Shown one piece after another: positions 36,230 to 44,290 of a stretch of DNA of 64,000 nt. The translations under genes were made by a program, and so were the position numbers. This stretch comes from Chryseobacterium luteum. GTDB lineage: Bacteria; Bacteroidota; Bacteroidia; Flavobacteriales; Weeksellaceae. Each line of letters opens with the position of its first letter. Position 1 is the first letter of the stretch. Under the pieces are notes generated by a model. The model searched no databases. It saw only the letters and a list, made by a program, of their open reading frames with translations, and was not told the origin of the DNA. Location: positions 620,001-684,000 of the forward strand of contig NZ_JPRO01000001.1 of assembly GCF_000737785.1 (NCBI RefSeq), in the 5' to 3' direction.

Positions 36230-39010
36230 TTAATGGCCAACCTGAACCAGCTCCTTAATTGGCGGAGCGAATTTTGTCAGGTCAATACCTTCAACTGCAG
36301 CTTTATATTCATCGATATTCGGAATTCTTCCAATGATGGCAGAAAGGACAACAACCGGAGTTGAAGCCAATAAAGATTCTCCTTTTTTACGTTCAGAATC
36401 TTCAACCACTCTTCCCTGGAAAAGGCGGGTAGAAGTTGCCAATACTGTGTCTCCTTTAGCAGCCTTTTCCTGATTACCCATACAAAGGTTACATCCCGGA
36501 CGCTCAAGGTACATCATATTTTTGTATTCAACACGTGCTTCGCCTTTAGGAGCATTATCATCAAATTCGAAGCCAGAATATTTTTCCAGGAATTCCCAGT
36601 CTCCTTCTGCTTTTAATTCATCAATGATATTGTACGTTGGAGCTGCTACTACAAGAGGAGCATTAAATTCAACCTTACCTTGTCGTTTTTCGATATTTCT
36701 AAGCATTTGAGAAACAATTTTAAGATCGCCCTTGTGAACCATACATGATCCTACAAAACCAAGATCTACCTTTTTCTCACCTCCGTAAAAAGAAAGTGCT
36801 CTGATGGTATCATGAGTGTATCGCTTAGAAACATCATCATTGTTTACATCCGGATCTGCAATCATTGGTTCTACGATGATATCAAGGTCAACAACAACTT
36901 CAGCGTAATATTTAGCATTCGCATCCGGAGTTAAAGCAGGTTTCTCACCTGATCTGATCTCTTCAATTCTCTTATTTGCTTTATCTATCAATCCTTGAAG
37001 AACCTGGTTATGATTATCCATGCCTTTATCGATCATGATCTGGATTCTGCCTTTTGCAATTTCCAGTGATTCAATCAGGGTTTCGTCCTCAGAAATATTG
37101 ATCGAGGCTTTTGCTTTCATTTCTGCAGTCCAGTCTGTAAATGTAAACGCCTGGTCAGCAGGAAGTGTTCCGATATGAACCTCAATGATTCTTCCCTGGA
37201 ATACGTTTTCTCCGCCAAACTGCTTCAGCATCTGAGCTTGTGTTGCATGAACCACATCACGGAAATCCATGTGTTCTTTCATGTCTCCTTTGAATGTTAC
37301 CTTCACAGATTCAGGGATTGGCATAGATGCTTCACCCGTAGCCAATGCCAGTGCTACAGTTCCTGAGTCTGCTCCGAAAGCAACTCCTTTAGACATTCTT
37401 GTGTGAGAGTCACCACCAATGATGATCGCCCACTCGTCTATCGTTATATCGTTAAGAACTTTGTGAATTACGTCAGTCATGGCGTGGTATTCACCTTTCG
37501 GGTCACGGGCTGTGATCAAGCCGAATTCGTTCATGAATTTCATTAGTTTTGGAATATTAGCCTTGGCTTTTTTATCCCAAACAGAAGCAGTGTGACATCC
37601 GGACTGATAAGCACCGTCAACGATCGGTGAAATTACAGTCGCAGCCATAGATTCCAATTCCTGAGCCGTCATCAAACCTGTCGTATCCTGAGATCCAACA
37701 ATGTTTACTTCTACACGAACGTCAGAACCGGCGTGTAATAATTTACCTTCAGTAACACCAACGGCATTTCTGTTGAAGATTTTTTCAACTGCAGTAAGGC
37801 CTTGTCCTTCGATAGAAATTTCTTTGGAAGGAGCAAAAACAAGGGGAGTTTCAATTCCTAAAAGTTTTGCAGCAAATGTTTGTAATTTTTTACCAAATAC
37901 GATGGCATAAGAGCCACCAGCTTTGATGAATTCTAATTTTTGAGGAGTAAATGATTTTGAAATATCTTTCAATTCTTTATCTCCGTTATATAATTTCTTT
38001 TCTTTAGTATTGATCGTTAAAACCGTTCCTGTAGCTACAGAATAAGCTTCTTCTAAAACGATGTCACCATTCTCGTTACGAACAGGATTTCCGTTTTCGT
38101 CTACTTTTTTCACCCAGTTCTGAAGGTCGATACCGATACCTCCTGTTACATCAACTGTAGTAAGGAAAATTGGAGAAATACCGTTTGTTCCTCCAACGAT
38201 TGGTGCAATATTTACGAATGGAATGTATGGGCTTGCCTGTTTACCGGTCCATAAAGCAACGTTATTTACCCCGGACATTCTTGATGAACCTACACCCATC
38301 GTACCTTTTTCAGCGATCAGCATTACACTTGCATCAGGATGTTGTGCCTGTAAAGCTTTTATTTCTTCCTGTGCCTGAGGAGTGATCATGCATTTACCAT
38401 GAAGTTCACGGTCTGATCTGGAGTGAGCCTGATTCCCGGGAGAAAGTAAATCTGTTGAGATATCACCTTCGCCGGCGATAAATGTCACTACTTTTATTTC
38501 TTCGGCTATTTCCGGAAGTTGGGTAAAGAATTCAGCTTTTGCATAGCTTTCAATGATTTCTTTTGCGATTTCATTACCGCTGTTGAATGCCTCCTTCAGA
38601 CGGTTGGTATCTGCGTCGTAAAGGAAAACCTGTGTTTTAAGAACGTTTGCGGCTTCCCTGGCAATAGAAATGTCATCACCCAGAGCCAGATCAAGCAATA
38701 CTTCAATGGAAGGACCTCCCTTCATGTGAGATAACAGCTCAAAGGCCAATGCCGGTGATATTTCTTCTACTATGGATTCGCCCAGGATGATCTCTTTTAA
38801 AAACTTAGCTTTAGCACTTGCTGCACTTGTTGTTCCCGGCAAGGTGTTGTAGATGAAAAATCTAAGAGAATCTGATCGGTCTGCATTACCTGAATCTTTA
38901 ATTTGTGCAATAATTTCGCTTAATAATTCAGCACTGTCAATCGGCTTTGGATGAAGCCCCTGGTTTTTCCTTTCTTCAATCTCTTTGATGTAATCCTTAT
39001 AAATATTCAT
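36230..39010 (-). CDS. acnB: Bifunctional aconitate hydratase 2 / 2-methylisocitrate dehydratase
   Basis: 926 residues. AcnB order: N-terminal HEAT-like domain (about 1-160), swivel domain (about 165-380), then the catalytic core with 'IIGGDSHTRMSKGVAFGADS' (about 527), 'GFVGSCMVHKGDLK' (about 765) and 'ERPGCNLCMGNQEKAAKGDT' (cluster CxxC, about 845-864). AcnB is the main TCA aconitase in many bacteria and can also bind RNA in its apo form. Preceded by an unusual 340-base leader. Confidence 0.96.
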   Translation of the reverse strand: MNIYKDYIKEIEERKNQGLHPKPIDSAELLSEIIAQIKDSGNADRSDSLRFFIYNTLPGTTSAASAKAKFLKEIILGESIVEEISPALAFELLSHMKGGPSIEVLLDLALGDDISIAREAANVLKTQVFLYDADTNRLKEAFNSGNEIAKEIIESYAKAEFFTQLPEIAEEIKVVTFIAGEGDISTDLLSPGNQAHSRSDRELHGKCMITPQAQEEIKALQAQHPDASVMLIAEKGTMGVGSSRMSGVNNVALWTGKQASPYIPFVNIAPIVGGTNGISPIFLTTVDVTGGIGIDLQNWVKKVDENGNPVRNENGDIVLEEAYSVATGTVLTINTKEKKLYNGDKELKDISKSFTPQKLEFIKAGGSYAIVFGKKLQTFAAKLLGIETPLVFAPSKEISIEGQGLTAVEKIFNRNAVGVTEGKLLHAGSDVRVEVNIVGSQDTTGLMTAQELESMAATVISPIVDGAYQSGCHTASVWDKKAKANIPKLMKFMNEFGLITARDPKGEYHAMTDVIHKVLNDITIDEWAIIIGGDSHTRMSKGVAFGADSGTVALALATGEASMPIPESVKVTFKGDMKEHMDFRDVVHATQAQMLKQFGGENVFQGRIIEVHIGTLPADQAFTFTDWTAEMKAKASINISEDETLIESLEIAKGRIQIMIDKGMDNHNQVLQGLIDKANKRIEEIRSGEKPALTPDANAKYYAEVVVDLDIIVEPMIADPDVNNDDVSKRYTHDTIRALSFYGGEKKVDLGFVGSCMVHKGDLKIVSQMLRNIEKRQGKVEFNAPLVVAAPTYNIIDELKAEGDWEFLEKYSGFEFDDNAPKGEARVEYKNMMYLERPGCNLCMGNQEKAAKGDTVLATSTRLFQGRVVEDSERKKGESLLASTPVVVLSAIIGRIPNIDEYKAAVEGIDLTKFAPPIKELVQVGH

Positions 39011-39019
39011 AATAGAAGT

Positions 39020-39190
39020 CTTTCGATGTTAAAGGTAGACTATGTCTGTATAATCTACGCTTTTTTAAAACGTGAGATAATATTCTGTCCCAAAAGAGTA
39101 TAGAGGACTTTGTGAAGTGTAAGCAGCTTACCTTTGATCTGTCTTGCTGCAAAACTCTTTGGGTGACGTTTGCTATTTTTTTTGACCGTC
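39020..39190 (-). promoter_or_regulatory. Candidate structured leader upstream of acnB
   Basis: In the 342-base gap before acnB the minus-strand transcript can form an outer stem (CCCAAAGAGT at 39154-39163 with ACTCTTTTGGG at 39089-39099, one bulge) enclosing GCAGC/GCTGC (39146-39150 with 39123-39127) and ACTT/AAGT (39107-39118), then a separate 9-bp hairpin at 39035-39058 close to the ATG. I recognise no known RNA family. The rest of the gap (39191-39325) holds a small TTTTTGAC/GTCAAAAA hairpin and no gene. Confidence 0.35.
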
Positions 39191-39313
39191 TCAGTCAAAA
39201 ATCATATCTCAAAACGTTTCAAACTTATCAAACAATTTAAAAAATGTTCCCAAAATTACGAATTTTTACTATTTTATCGGAGTGAAATTATTTAGATTCT
39301 TTATAAATATGAA

Positions 39314-39345
39314 TTTGATAATTTCTATTTTTGGCCGTAGTTTTG
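39314..39345 (+). promoter_or_regulatory. Promoter of the WG-repeat gene
   Basis: TTTG (39314-39317), then 20 bases, then TAGTTTTG (39338-39345). A second box TATTTTTG sits at 39326-39333. Confidence 0.6.
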
Positions 39346-39352
39346 CAGGCAA

Positions 39353-40132
39353 ATGGTGAATATGAAAAATATCCTGAAATTTTTGTGCGTATTTATTTCG
39401 TTTTTCGTTTTTTCACAGGCGAAATCTGTGAAGAAATTCCCGATTAAAAATGCACCGAAAGCTACAGTAAAGAAGGTGCCTGCAGAGGTTAAGCCGAACC
39501 CGGATCTTGTGATCATCAACCAGGATCTTCCGGTCCTGATCCCGAAAAAGGAGGATGGGAAATTCGGTTACGTTAATCAGAAAGGAAAATTTATTATCAA
39601 GCCTGAATATCATATTGCTGTCTTTTTTTATGAAGATTGCAATCTTTTGAATTCTCCCAACCCAAAAATAAGACAATTCGGAACTAAAGAATATGCTACT
39701 GTAGAAAAAGATATGATCTCTTACCGGGTGAATAAAGCAGGAAAAAGAGTCTACCAGTTCAAGGATTCGGATCTTGGAAAATGTAAGTTTGAAGATTATA
39801 AGCAGCAACTTTATCAGGCATACGTTTTAAATGGTTTTTACGGGGTTATCGAAAAGGCTAAATTCGTGAATGCAGCAGATTACAGACAGTACCAGATTTA
39901 CCCTCAATATGAATACCTTTATATCATGGAAGGTGATGATACCGCAGATCCAATGATTGTAGCTTCCCACAATGATATGTTTGGTGTAATTGATGTGAAT
40001 AATAAAGTGATTATTCCTTTTGAATACTCCAATATAAAAAGGAATTTCAGCTGGAAGCTGGGTAAGATGTTTGAAGTGACAAAAGACGGCAAAAATTATT
40101 ATTATATTGATGCCAGAAATAAGACTTACTAA
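39353..40132 (+). CDS. Secreted WG-repeat-containing protein
   Basis: 259 residues; an alternative and perhaps better start is the ATG at 39362 (M-K-N-I-L-K), since the -7 box ends only 7 bases before 39353. A signal peptide (to about residue 22, F-S-Q-A-K) is followed by two WG-type beta repeats: 'GKFGYVNQKGKFIIKPEY' near residue 66 and 'DMFGVIDVNNKVIIPFEY' near 205. WG repeats are KWG-like beta units found in many Bacteroidota envelope proteins; function is not known. No T-rich hairpin follows. Confidence 0.85.
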   Translation: MVNMKNILKFLCVFISFFVFSQAKSVKKFPIKNAPKATVKKVPAEVKPNPDLVIINQDLPVLIPKKEDGKFGYVNQKGKFIIKPEYHIAVFFYEDCNLLNSPNPKIRQFGTKEYATVEKDMISYRVNKAGKRVYQFKDSDLGKCKFEDYKQQLYQAYVLNGFYGVIEKAKFVNAADYRQYQIYPQYEYLYIMEGDDTADPMIVASHNDMFGVIDVNNKVIIPFEYSNIKRNFSWKLGKMFEVTKDGKNYYYIDARNKTY

Positions 40133-40159
40133 TTAGCCTTTATTCTTATCATATTCAAA

Positions 40160-40206
40160 ATCCTACATCTCTATCTACACGGAATCTCAAACATCCTGTA
40201 TCTCAT
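40160..40206 (+). repeat. Degenerate TATCT/CATCT mini-repeats before the second riboswitch
   Basis: ACATCTCTATCTACA, followed by AACATCCTGTATCTCATA: short irregular repeats like those in the serS leader. The remaining part of the 280-base gap is the riboswitch. Confidence 0.4.
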
Positions 40207-40216
40207 ATTTTTTTTG

Positions 40217-40224
40217 TAATTTCG
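40217..40224 (+). promoter_or_regulatory. -7-like box TAATTTCG
   Basis: One change from TAnnTTTG (as in the thi operon promoter TACCTTCG), 10 bases before the riboswitch. Confidence 0.45.
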
Positions 40225-40234
40225 CGACTGAAAT

Positions 40235-40308
40235 AAAGGGGTGCTTTAACAGGCTGAGATTATACCCAATGAACCTGGAACAGATAATGCTGTTTAGGGA
40301 AATTAAAA
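40235..40308 (+). promoter_or_regulatory. TPP riboswitch upstream of a TonB-dependent receptor
   Basis: THI blocks in order: GGGGTGCTT near 40239, GGCTGAGATTATACCC near 40252-40267, TGAACCTGGAACAGATAAT near 40270, and TGTTTAGGGAAA at the 3' end. The P4/P5 part pairs ACAG with CTGT. Confidence 0.93.
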
Positions 40309-40317
40309 TGAGCAATA

Positions 40318-40352
40318 GGTAATGAGCAATTCTCAAAATATTACTTATTACC
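40318..40352 (+). promoter_or_regulatory. Hairpin downstream of the second TPP aptamer
   Basis: GGTAATGAGCAAT (40318-40330) pairs with ATTACTTATTACC (40340-40352): 12 of 13 positions, one wobble. No T run follows, so it is not an intrinsic terminator; it may be an expression platform or a repeat. Confidence 0.5.
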
Positions 40353-40412
40353 GATTACTAATGACTCATTATAATCCACCCCTTTTATTCATTAAATTTT
40401 AAAATTTATAGA

Positions 40413-42551
40413 ATGAAAGGATTAATTTTTTTAGGGCTTACTGTGGGCTCTGCAGCCTTTATCCAGGCGCAAAATAAAGATTCCGTGAAGATCAGGGAAA
40501 TTGAGGCTGTCAGTTTTACCAAAAGACTTCCCGTTGCTAAGGAGATCATCAACGTACAGAAAGATATAGACAGCAGAAATCTGGGCCAGGACCTTCCGAT
40601 TCTCCTGAAAAATCAAACTTCTATCATCTCTACTTCTGATGCCGGAAACGGGGTCGGGTATACAGGATTCCGGATTCGTGGAGTAGAAGGGAGAGGCATC
40701 AACGTGATGATGAACGGCGTTCCGTATAACGATTCTGAAAGTCAGGGGACATTTTTCGTCAATGTTCCGGATCTTACAAGCTCGGCCTCGCAGATCGTGA
40801 TCCAGAGAGGAGTGGGGACTTCAAATAATGGGGTTTCTGCGTTTGGGGCAAGCATTAATGTGATCTCCAAAGAGCCGGATGAGAAAATGTATTTTAAGAC
40901 CGATGATAGTTACGGTTCGTTTAGCACCTATAAATATTCAGCGGAAGCAGGTTCCGGAAAATTCTGGAAAAACAGGCTTTCGGTGATGGGAAGATATACG
41001 CGTATTCATTCCGACGGATATATTGACAGGGCTTCTTCAAAACTGGATTCTTACAATTTCACCGCGTTATTTGAAGAAGGGAAGACAAGGCTTCGTCTGA
41101 TGGCTTTTGGAGGAAAAGAAAAAACCTACCAGGCCTGGAATGGAATTGACCGGCCAACCTGGGAAACGAACCCGAAATTCAATTATTCTGGACAGTACAC
41201 GGATCTGTTCACCGGGGAAGAAAAGTTCTATGATAATGAGACGGATAACTACAGACAGAACCATTATCAGCTTTTATGGGAACAGAAATTCAATGATAAC
41301 TGGAGTCTGGAAACGACGCTTCATTATACCAAAGGAAAAGGATATTACGAGAATTATAAAAGAGTTGATGAAACGGATGGGGATGCCACACATTATTCCA
41401 ATTACAATTTGCCTGTACCGATAGTAAACGGGATTCCGGTGGAAATAACGGATTTTATCAGAAAAAAATGGCTGGATAATGATTTTTATGGTGCAGTTTC
41501 CACGCTTTACGGAAAGCTGGATCATGTAGATCTTAACTTCGGAGTGGTGGCGAACCAGTATTATGGAAGACACTTTGGCAATATTACAGGAGTTTATTTC
41601 CCTCAGATCAATGAGCTTGAATATTACAGAAACCGTTCTGTAAAAACCGAACTGGCAGGTTTTGCAAAAGCTTTATGGAGAACGGGAGATCACTTTGAAT
41701 TCTTCGGAGATCTTCAGCTCAGAAATATTGACTATGATACCAGGATCCTGACTGTCGGAGACGGGGAAGGCGGAAATCTTGATAAAAACTGGCTTTTCTT
41801 CAATCCAAAAGCCGGGGTGAATTATAAAATCGGAAACGGGAAAGTTTTCCTTTCCTATGCGCATGCCCACCGTGAGCCGAACAGGGATGACCTGATGAGT
41901 GATAATGAAGTAAAGGCTGAAAAACTTCACGATTTTGAAGCAGGTATTGAAAAACAGTTCGGGATCTTATCCATCACCGCCAATTTATATTACATGTATT
42001 ATGTCAATCAGTTAGTACTAAACGGACAGCTGAATAATGTAGGGGCATTTATCAGGACCAATTCAGGGAAGAGCTACAGAAGAGGAATTGAGATTGGTGC
42101 GCTGGCTAAACTTTCAAAACAGTGGGAAGTGACTGGAAATGTAAGCCTGAGCCAGAACCGGAATCTTGATTTCAAGATCAAAAATAATGGAACTCTTCAG
42201 AATTTGGGTGAGACTGAGATCTCAGTCTCTCCAAATGTCATTGCCAATCTTGGCCTGAAATTCAATCCTTCCAGGAGCTTCCTGTTTGCTTTAACGAACC
42301 AGTATGTCGGAAAACAGTATCTGAATAATACAGGAGACAAAAACCTTCAGCTGAAAGATTATTTCCTGACAGATTTCAATGCACAGTACCAGTTTACCAT
42401 AGCCCATAATGATATCGCTTTAAAATTACTGGTGAATAACCTCTTTAATAAAAAGTATGTAAACAACGGAGCGGTCTACGATGGGGATCCATACTATTTT
42501 TCTCAGGCAGGAACTAATTTTATGTTCGGGATCAGCTGGAAAATTCAATAA
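40413..42551 (+). CDS. TonB-dependent receptor, probably thiamine-related uptake
   Basis: 712 residues. Signal peptide (to about 19, F-I-Q-A-Q), plug domain with 'GNGVGYTGFRIRGVEGRGI' spanning about 76-94, 'MMNGVPYNDSESQGTFFVN' nearby and 'IVIQRGVGTSNNG', then a 22-strand-type barrel ending in an aromatic ('FMFGISWKIQ'). No CarboxypepD_reg domain. The riboswitch upstream suggests it imports thiamine, its phosphates or a precursor across the outer membrane with ExbBD-TonB energy. No inner-membrane PnuT/thiamine permease is adjacent. Confidence 0.92.
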   Translation: MKGLIFLGLTVGSAAFIQAQNKDSVKIREIEAVSFTKRLPVAKEIINVQKDIDSRNLGQDLPILLKNQTSIISTSDAGNGVGYTGFRIRGVEGRGINVMMNGVPYNDSESQGTFFVNVPDLTSSASQIVIQRGVGTSNNGVSAFGASINVISKEPDEKMYFKTDDSYGSFSTYKYSAEAGSGKFWKNRLSVMGRYTRIHSDGYIDRASSKLDSYNFTALFEEGKTRLRLMAFGGKEKTYQAWNGIDRPTWETNPKFNYSGQYTDLFTGEEKFYDNETDNYRQNHYQLLWEQKFNDNWSLETTLHYTKGKGYYENYKRVDETDGDATHYSNYNLPVPIVNGIPVEITDFIRKKWLDNDFYGAVSTLYGKLDHVDLNFGVVANQYYGRHFGNITGVYFPQINELEYYRNRSVKTELAGFAKALWRTGDHFEFFGDLQLRNIDYDTRILTVGDGEGGNLDKNWLFFNPKAGVNYKIGNGKVFLSYAHAHREPNRDDLMSDNEVKAEKLHDFEAGIEKQFGILSITANLYYMYYVNQLVLNGQLNNVGAFIRTNSGKSYRRGIEIGALAKLSKQWEVTGNVSLSQNRNLDFKIKNNGTLQNLGETEISVSPNVIANLGLKFNPSRSFLFALTNQYVGKQYLNNTGDKNLQLKDYFLTDFNAQYQFTIAHNDIALKLLVNNLFNKKYVNNGAVYDGDPYYFSQAGTNFMFGISWKIQ

Positions 42552-42611
42552 TAGCGGCGATAACGTGCCAGTCAGGTTTTAATACACCATTTTTTTATAT
42601 ATATTTATCAG

Positions 42612-42637
42612 AGAGACTGTTTCGGCAGTCTTTCTTT
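42612..42637 (+). terminator. Probable terminator after the receptor gene
   Basis: 8-bp stem AGAGACTG/CAGTCTTT with one wobble and TTTCGG loop, then a short T-rich tail. Confidence 0.6.
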
Positions 42638-42676
42638 ATATCCGATAAATCTCTTCAGAAAGTCACGAAAAAATTA

Positions 42677-42684
42677 TAAATTTG
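42677..42684 (+). promoter_or_regulatory. -7 box TAAATTTG abutting an ATG
   Basis: Exact TAnnTTTG ending 7 bases before the ATG at 42692, implying a very short or absent leader. Confidence 0.55.
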
Positions 42685-42691
42685 CTGCCAA

Positions 42692-43444
42692 ATGAATATT
42701 TCAGCTTACATTTTAGAATATCTGAAACAATTTGGAACTGTGACGGTTCCGGGCTTCGGTGTATTTTCGCTTAAAAACTCCAAAGCAATTATTAATTCCG
42801 AGAACGGAAGTATCCTTCCGCCTGCAAGCGAAATTGCTTTTGCTGTGGATTATGAAATACAGTCTGATGAACTGGCAGCTTTTATTGCCGGAGAAAAACA
42901 GATGTCTTTAGACGCTTCCAAAAGTGATTTGAAGATACAGACTGATTTTTGGAAGAAAAAGCTTCAGGCCGATCAGTTCCTGGAAATTCAGAATCTCGGT
43001 GCCATCCATATTGAAGACGATAAGACCCATTTTAAAGGGCAAAGGATAGAATCGGGACACCCGGATTTCTATGGACTCGAAGAGATCAGGCTTTCAGATA
43101 TCAATAATGGAGAAAAGATCAGTGTTTCAGAAAACAGAGAAAAAGACTATCAGTTCAAAAAATCTATTCTTTGGATCTTCCTGCTTGCTGTTCCTGTTTT
43201 GGGAATTCTGTATCTGGCATTTACCCAGCAGGAGCTCCTTTTTGGAAAAAAATCTTTCGACAAAGTTTCCGTACAGACCTCTACACACAGAATTGTAAAA
43301 GACACCATAAAAGTTATGATGCACACTCCGGAAGCAGCTGTTTCAGATTCCCTGAAAAAAGATTCATTATCAAAACCTGCCGGCAAGGATGTCAAACCAG
43401 CCCCGGCAGCTCAAAACAACACTAAGACTCAATGGCAAAAGTAA
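42692..43444 (+). CDS. HU-CCDC81 domain membrane protein
   Basis: 250 residues. The first 60 residues match the bacterial HU-CCDC81 (bac_1) fold ('ILEYLKQFGTVTVPGFGVF' at 7-25), a second HU-like half follows (about 65-125, 'FLEIQNLGAIH'), then one membrane helix (157-177) and a Lys/Ser/Pro/Ala-rich tail. In this family some members add a SPOR domain; none is visible here. N-in topology would put the HU-like part in the cytoplasm and the tail in the periplasm. HU homologues bind DNA, so a membrane-DNA or septum link is possible but unproven. Overlaps the thioesterase start by 13 bases. Confidence 0.85.
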   Translation: MNISAYILEYLKQFGTVTVPGFGVFSLKNSKAIINSENGSILPPASEIAFAVDYEIQSDELAAFIAGEKQMSLDASKSDLKIQTDFWKKKLQADQFLEIQNLGAIHIEDDKTHFKGQRIESGHPDFYGLEEIRLSDINNGEKISVSENREKDYQFKKSILWIFLLAVPVLGILYLAFTQQELLFGKKSFDKVSVQTSTHRIVKDTIKVMMHTPEAAVSDSLKKDSLSKPAGKDVKPAPAAQNNTKTQWQK

Positions 43445-43983
43445 AAAAAGCGTCAGAATCTCTGACTATCATGACCAATATTGTTCTTCCGAATGAAACC
43501 AACTCTTTAAGAAACCTTTTCGGGGGTGAGCTTCTGGCAAAAATGGACCGTTGTGCTTCCATTTCTGCAGCCAGGCACTGCGAAAGAAGAGTTGTAACAG
43601 CGTCTGTAAACCACGTTTCTTTCAACCATCCTATCCCTGAAGGCGGGGTAGTGGTTCTGGAATCCAAGGTTTCAAGAGCTTTCTCTACTTCAATGGAGGT
43701 TTATGTGGATGTTTGGCTGGACGATCCTATCAATCAGAAAAAAATTCATACCAATGAAGGAATTTATACTTTCGTTGCAGTAGATGAATTCAACCGTCCT
43801 ATTCCTATCCCGGATATGATCCCGGAAACAGAATTGGAAAAACAGAGACATGCTGCTGCTTTCAGAAGAAAAGAGCTGTCACTGATCCTTTCCGGAAGAA
43901 TGAAGCCTCTGGAATCTGTAGAGCTTAAAAAACTATTCCAGGAACCTGAAGAAACAAAAGAATCAAAGAAAGATAAGAAATAA
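43432..43983 (+). CDS. Acyl-CoA thioesterase (hotdog fold)
   Basis: 183 residues. BFIT/YciA-like single hotdog domain: 'NETNSLRNLFGGELLAKMDR' (about 20-39; N, G and D are active-site positions), 'VTASVNHVSFNHPIPEGGVV' and 'GIYTFVAVDEFNRPIP'. The last 30 residues are basic/charged. Hydrolyses acyl-CoA to free acid and CoA in the cytoplasm. Start overlaps the HU-CCDC81 gene by 13 bases, so the two are coupled, an odd functional pairing. Confidence 0.92.
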   Translation: MAKVKKASESLTIMTNIVLPNETNSLRNLFGGELLAKMDRCASISAARHCERRVVTASVNHVSFNHPIPEGGVVVLESKVSRAFSTSMEVYVDVWLDDPINQKKIHTNEGIYTFVAVDEFNRPIPIPDMIPETELEKQRHAAAFRRKELSLILSGRMKPLESVELKKLFQEPEETKESKKDKK

Positions 43984-44027
43984 CGAATGATTCTTGCTAA
44001 GCGTTAGCGCCTTTGCAAAACGATAAA

Positions 44028-44065
44028 CACAAATAACACAAATGTCTGCACAAATCTTCACAAAT
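44028..44065 (+). repeat. Four CACAAAT repeats next to the GxxExxY remnant
   Basis: CACAAAT starts at 44028, 44037, 44049 and 44059. Just upstream is a TTGC...GCAA hairpin with an inner GCTAA/TTAGC. Confidence 0.7.
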
Positions 44066-44091
44066 GATTGGTACAGGGAAAATGAAAAAAA

Positions 44092-44289
44092 ATGACAGCA
44101 TCAGGTATTTCAGAAAATGATATATCAAAAGTGGTTTATGAAGCAGGATATCTTGTTCATAAAACTTTAGGTCCCGGACTTCTGGAAAGTGCTTATGAAG
44201 AATGTATGTTCTATGAACTGAGTAAGCATCAACTATTGGTAGAGAAGCAAAAACCAATGTAGTGTTTAAATCATTAGTGTTTAAAAAAA
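44092..44289 (+). pseudogene. Decayed GxxExxY family gene
   Basis: The frame from ATG 44092 to TAG 44260-44262 encodes 56 residues ending 'VEKQKPM' and contains 'KTLGPGLLESAYEECM', the G-x-x-E-x-x-Y motif that names a family of about 120-130 residues. After the stop, a shift to the frame starting at 44259 reads V-V-F-K-S-L-V-F-K, which looks like the continuation of the same protein, then the next gene begins. So there is a frameshift plus loss of roughly half the protein. Not in the usual ORF lists because of its size. Function of the family is unknown. Confidence 0.75.
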
Positions 44290-44290
44290 A

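Noticed and set aside
39089..39163. tRNA or other housekeeping RNA in the acnB gap
   Set aside because: No acceptor stem with CCA, no T-loop GTTCxA consensus and no cloverleaf; kept only as a candidate leader structure.
44028..44065. CRISPR array from the CACAAAT copies
   Set aside because: Repeats are 7 bases with 2-5 base gaps; no spacer-length intervals and no cas genes.
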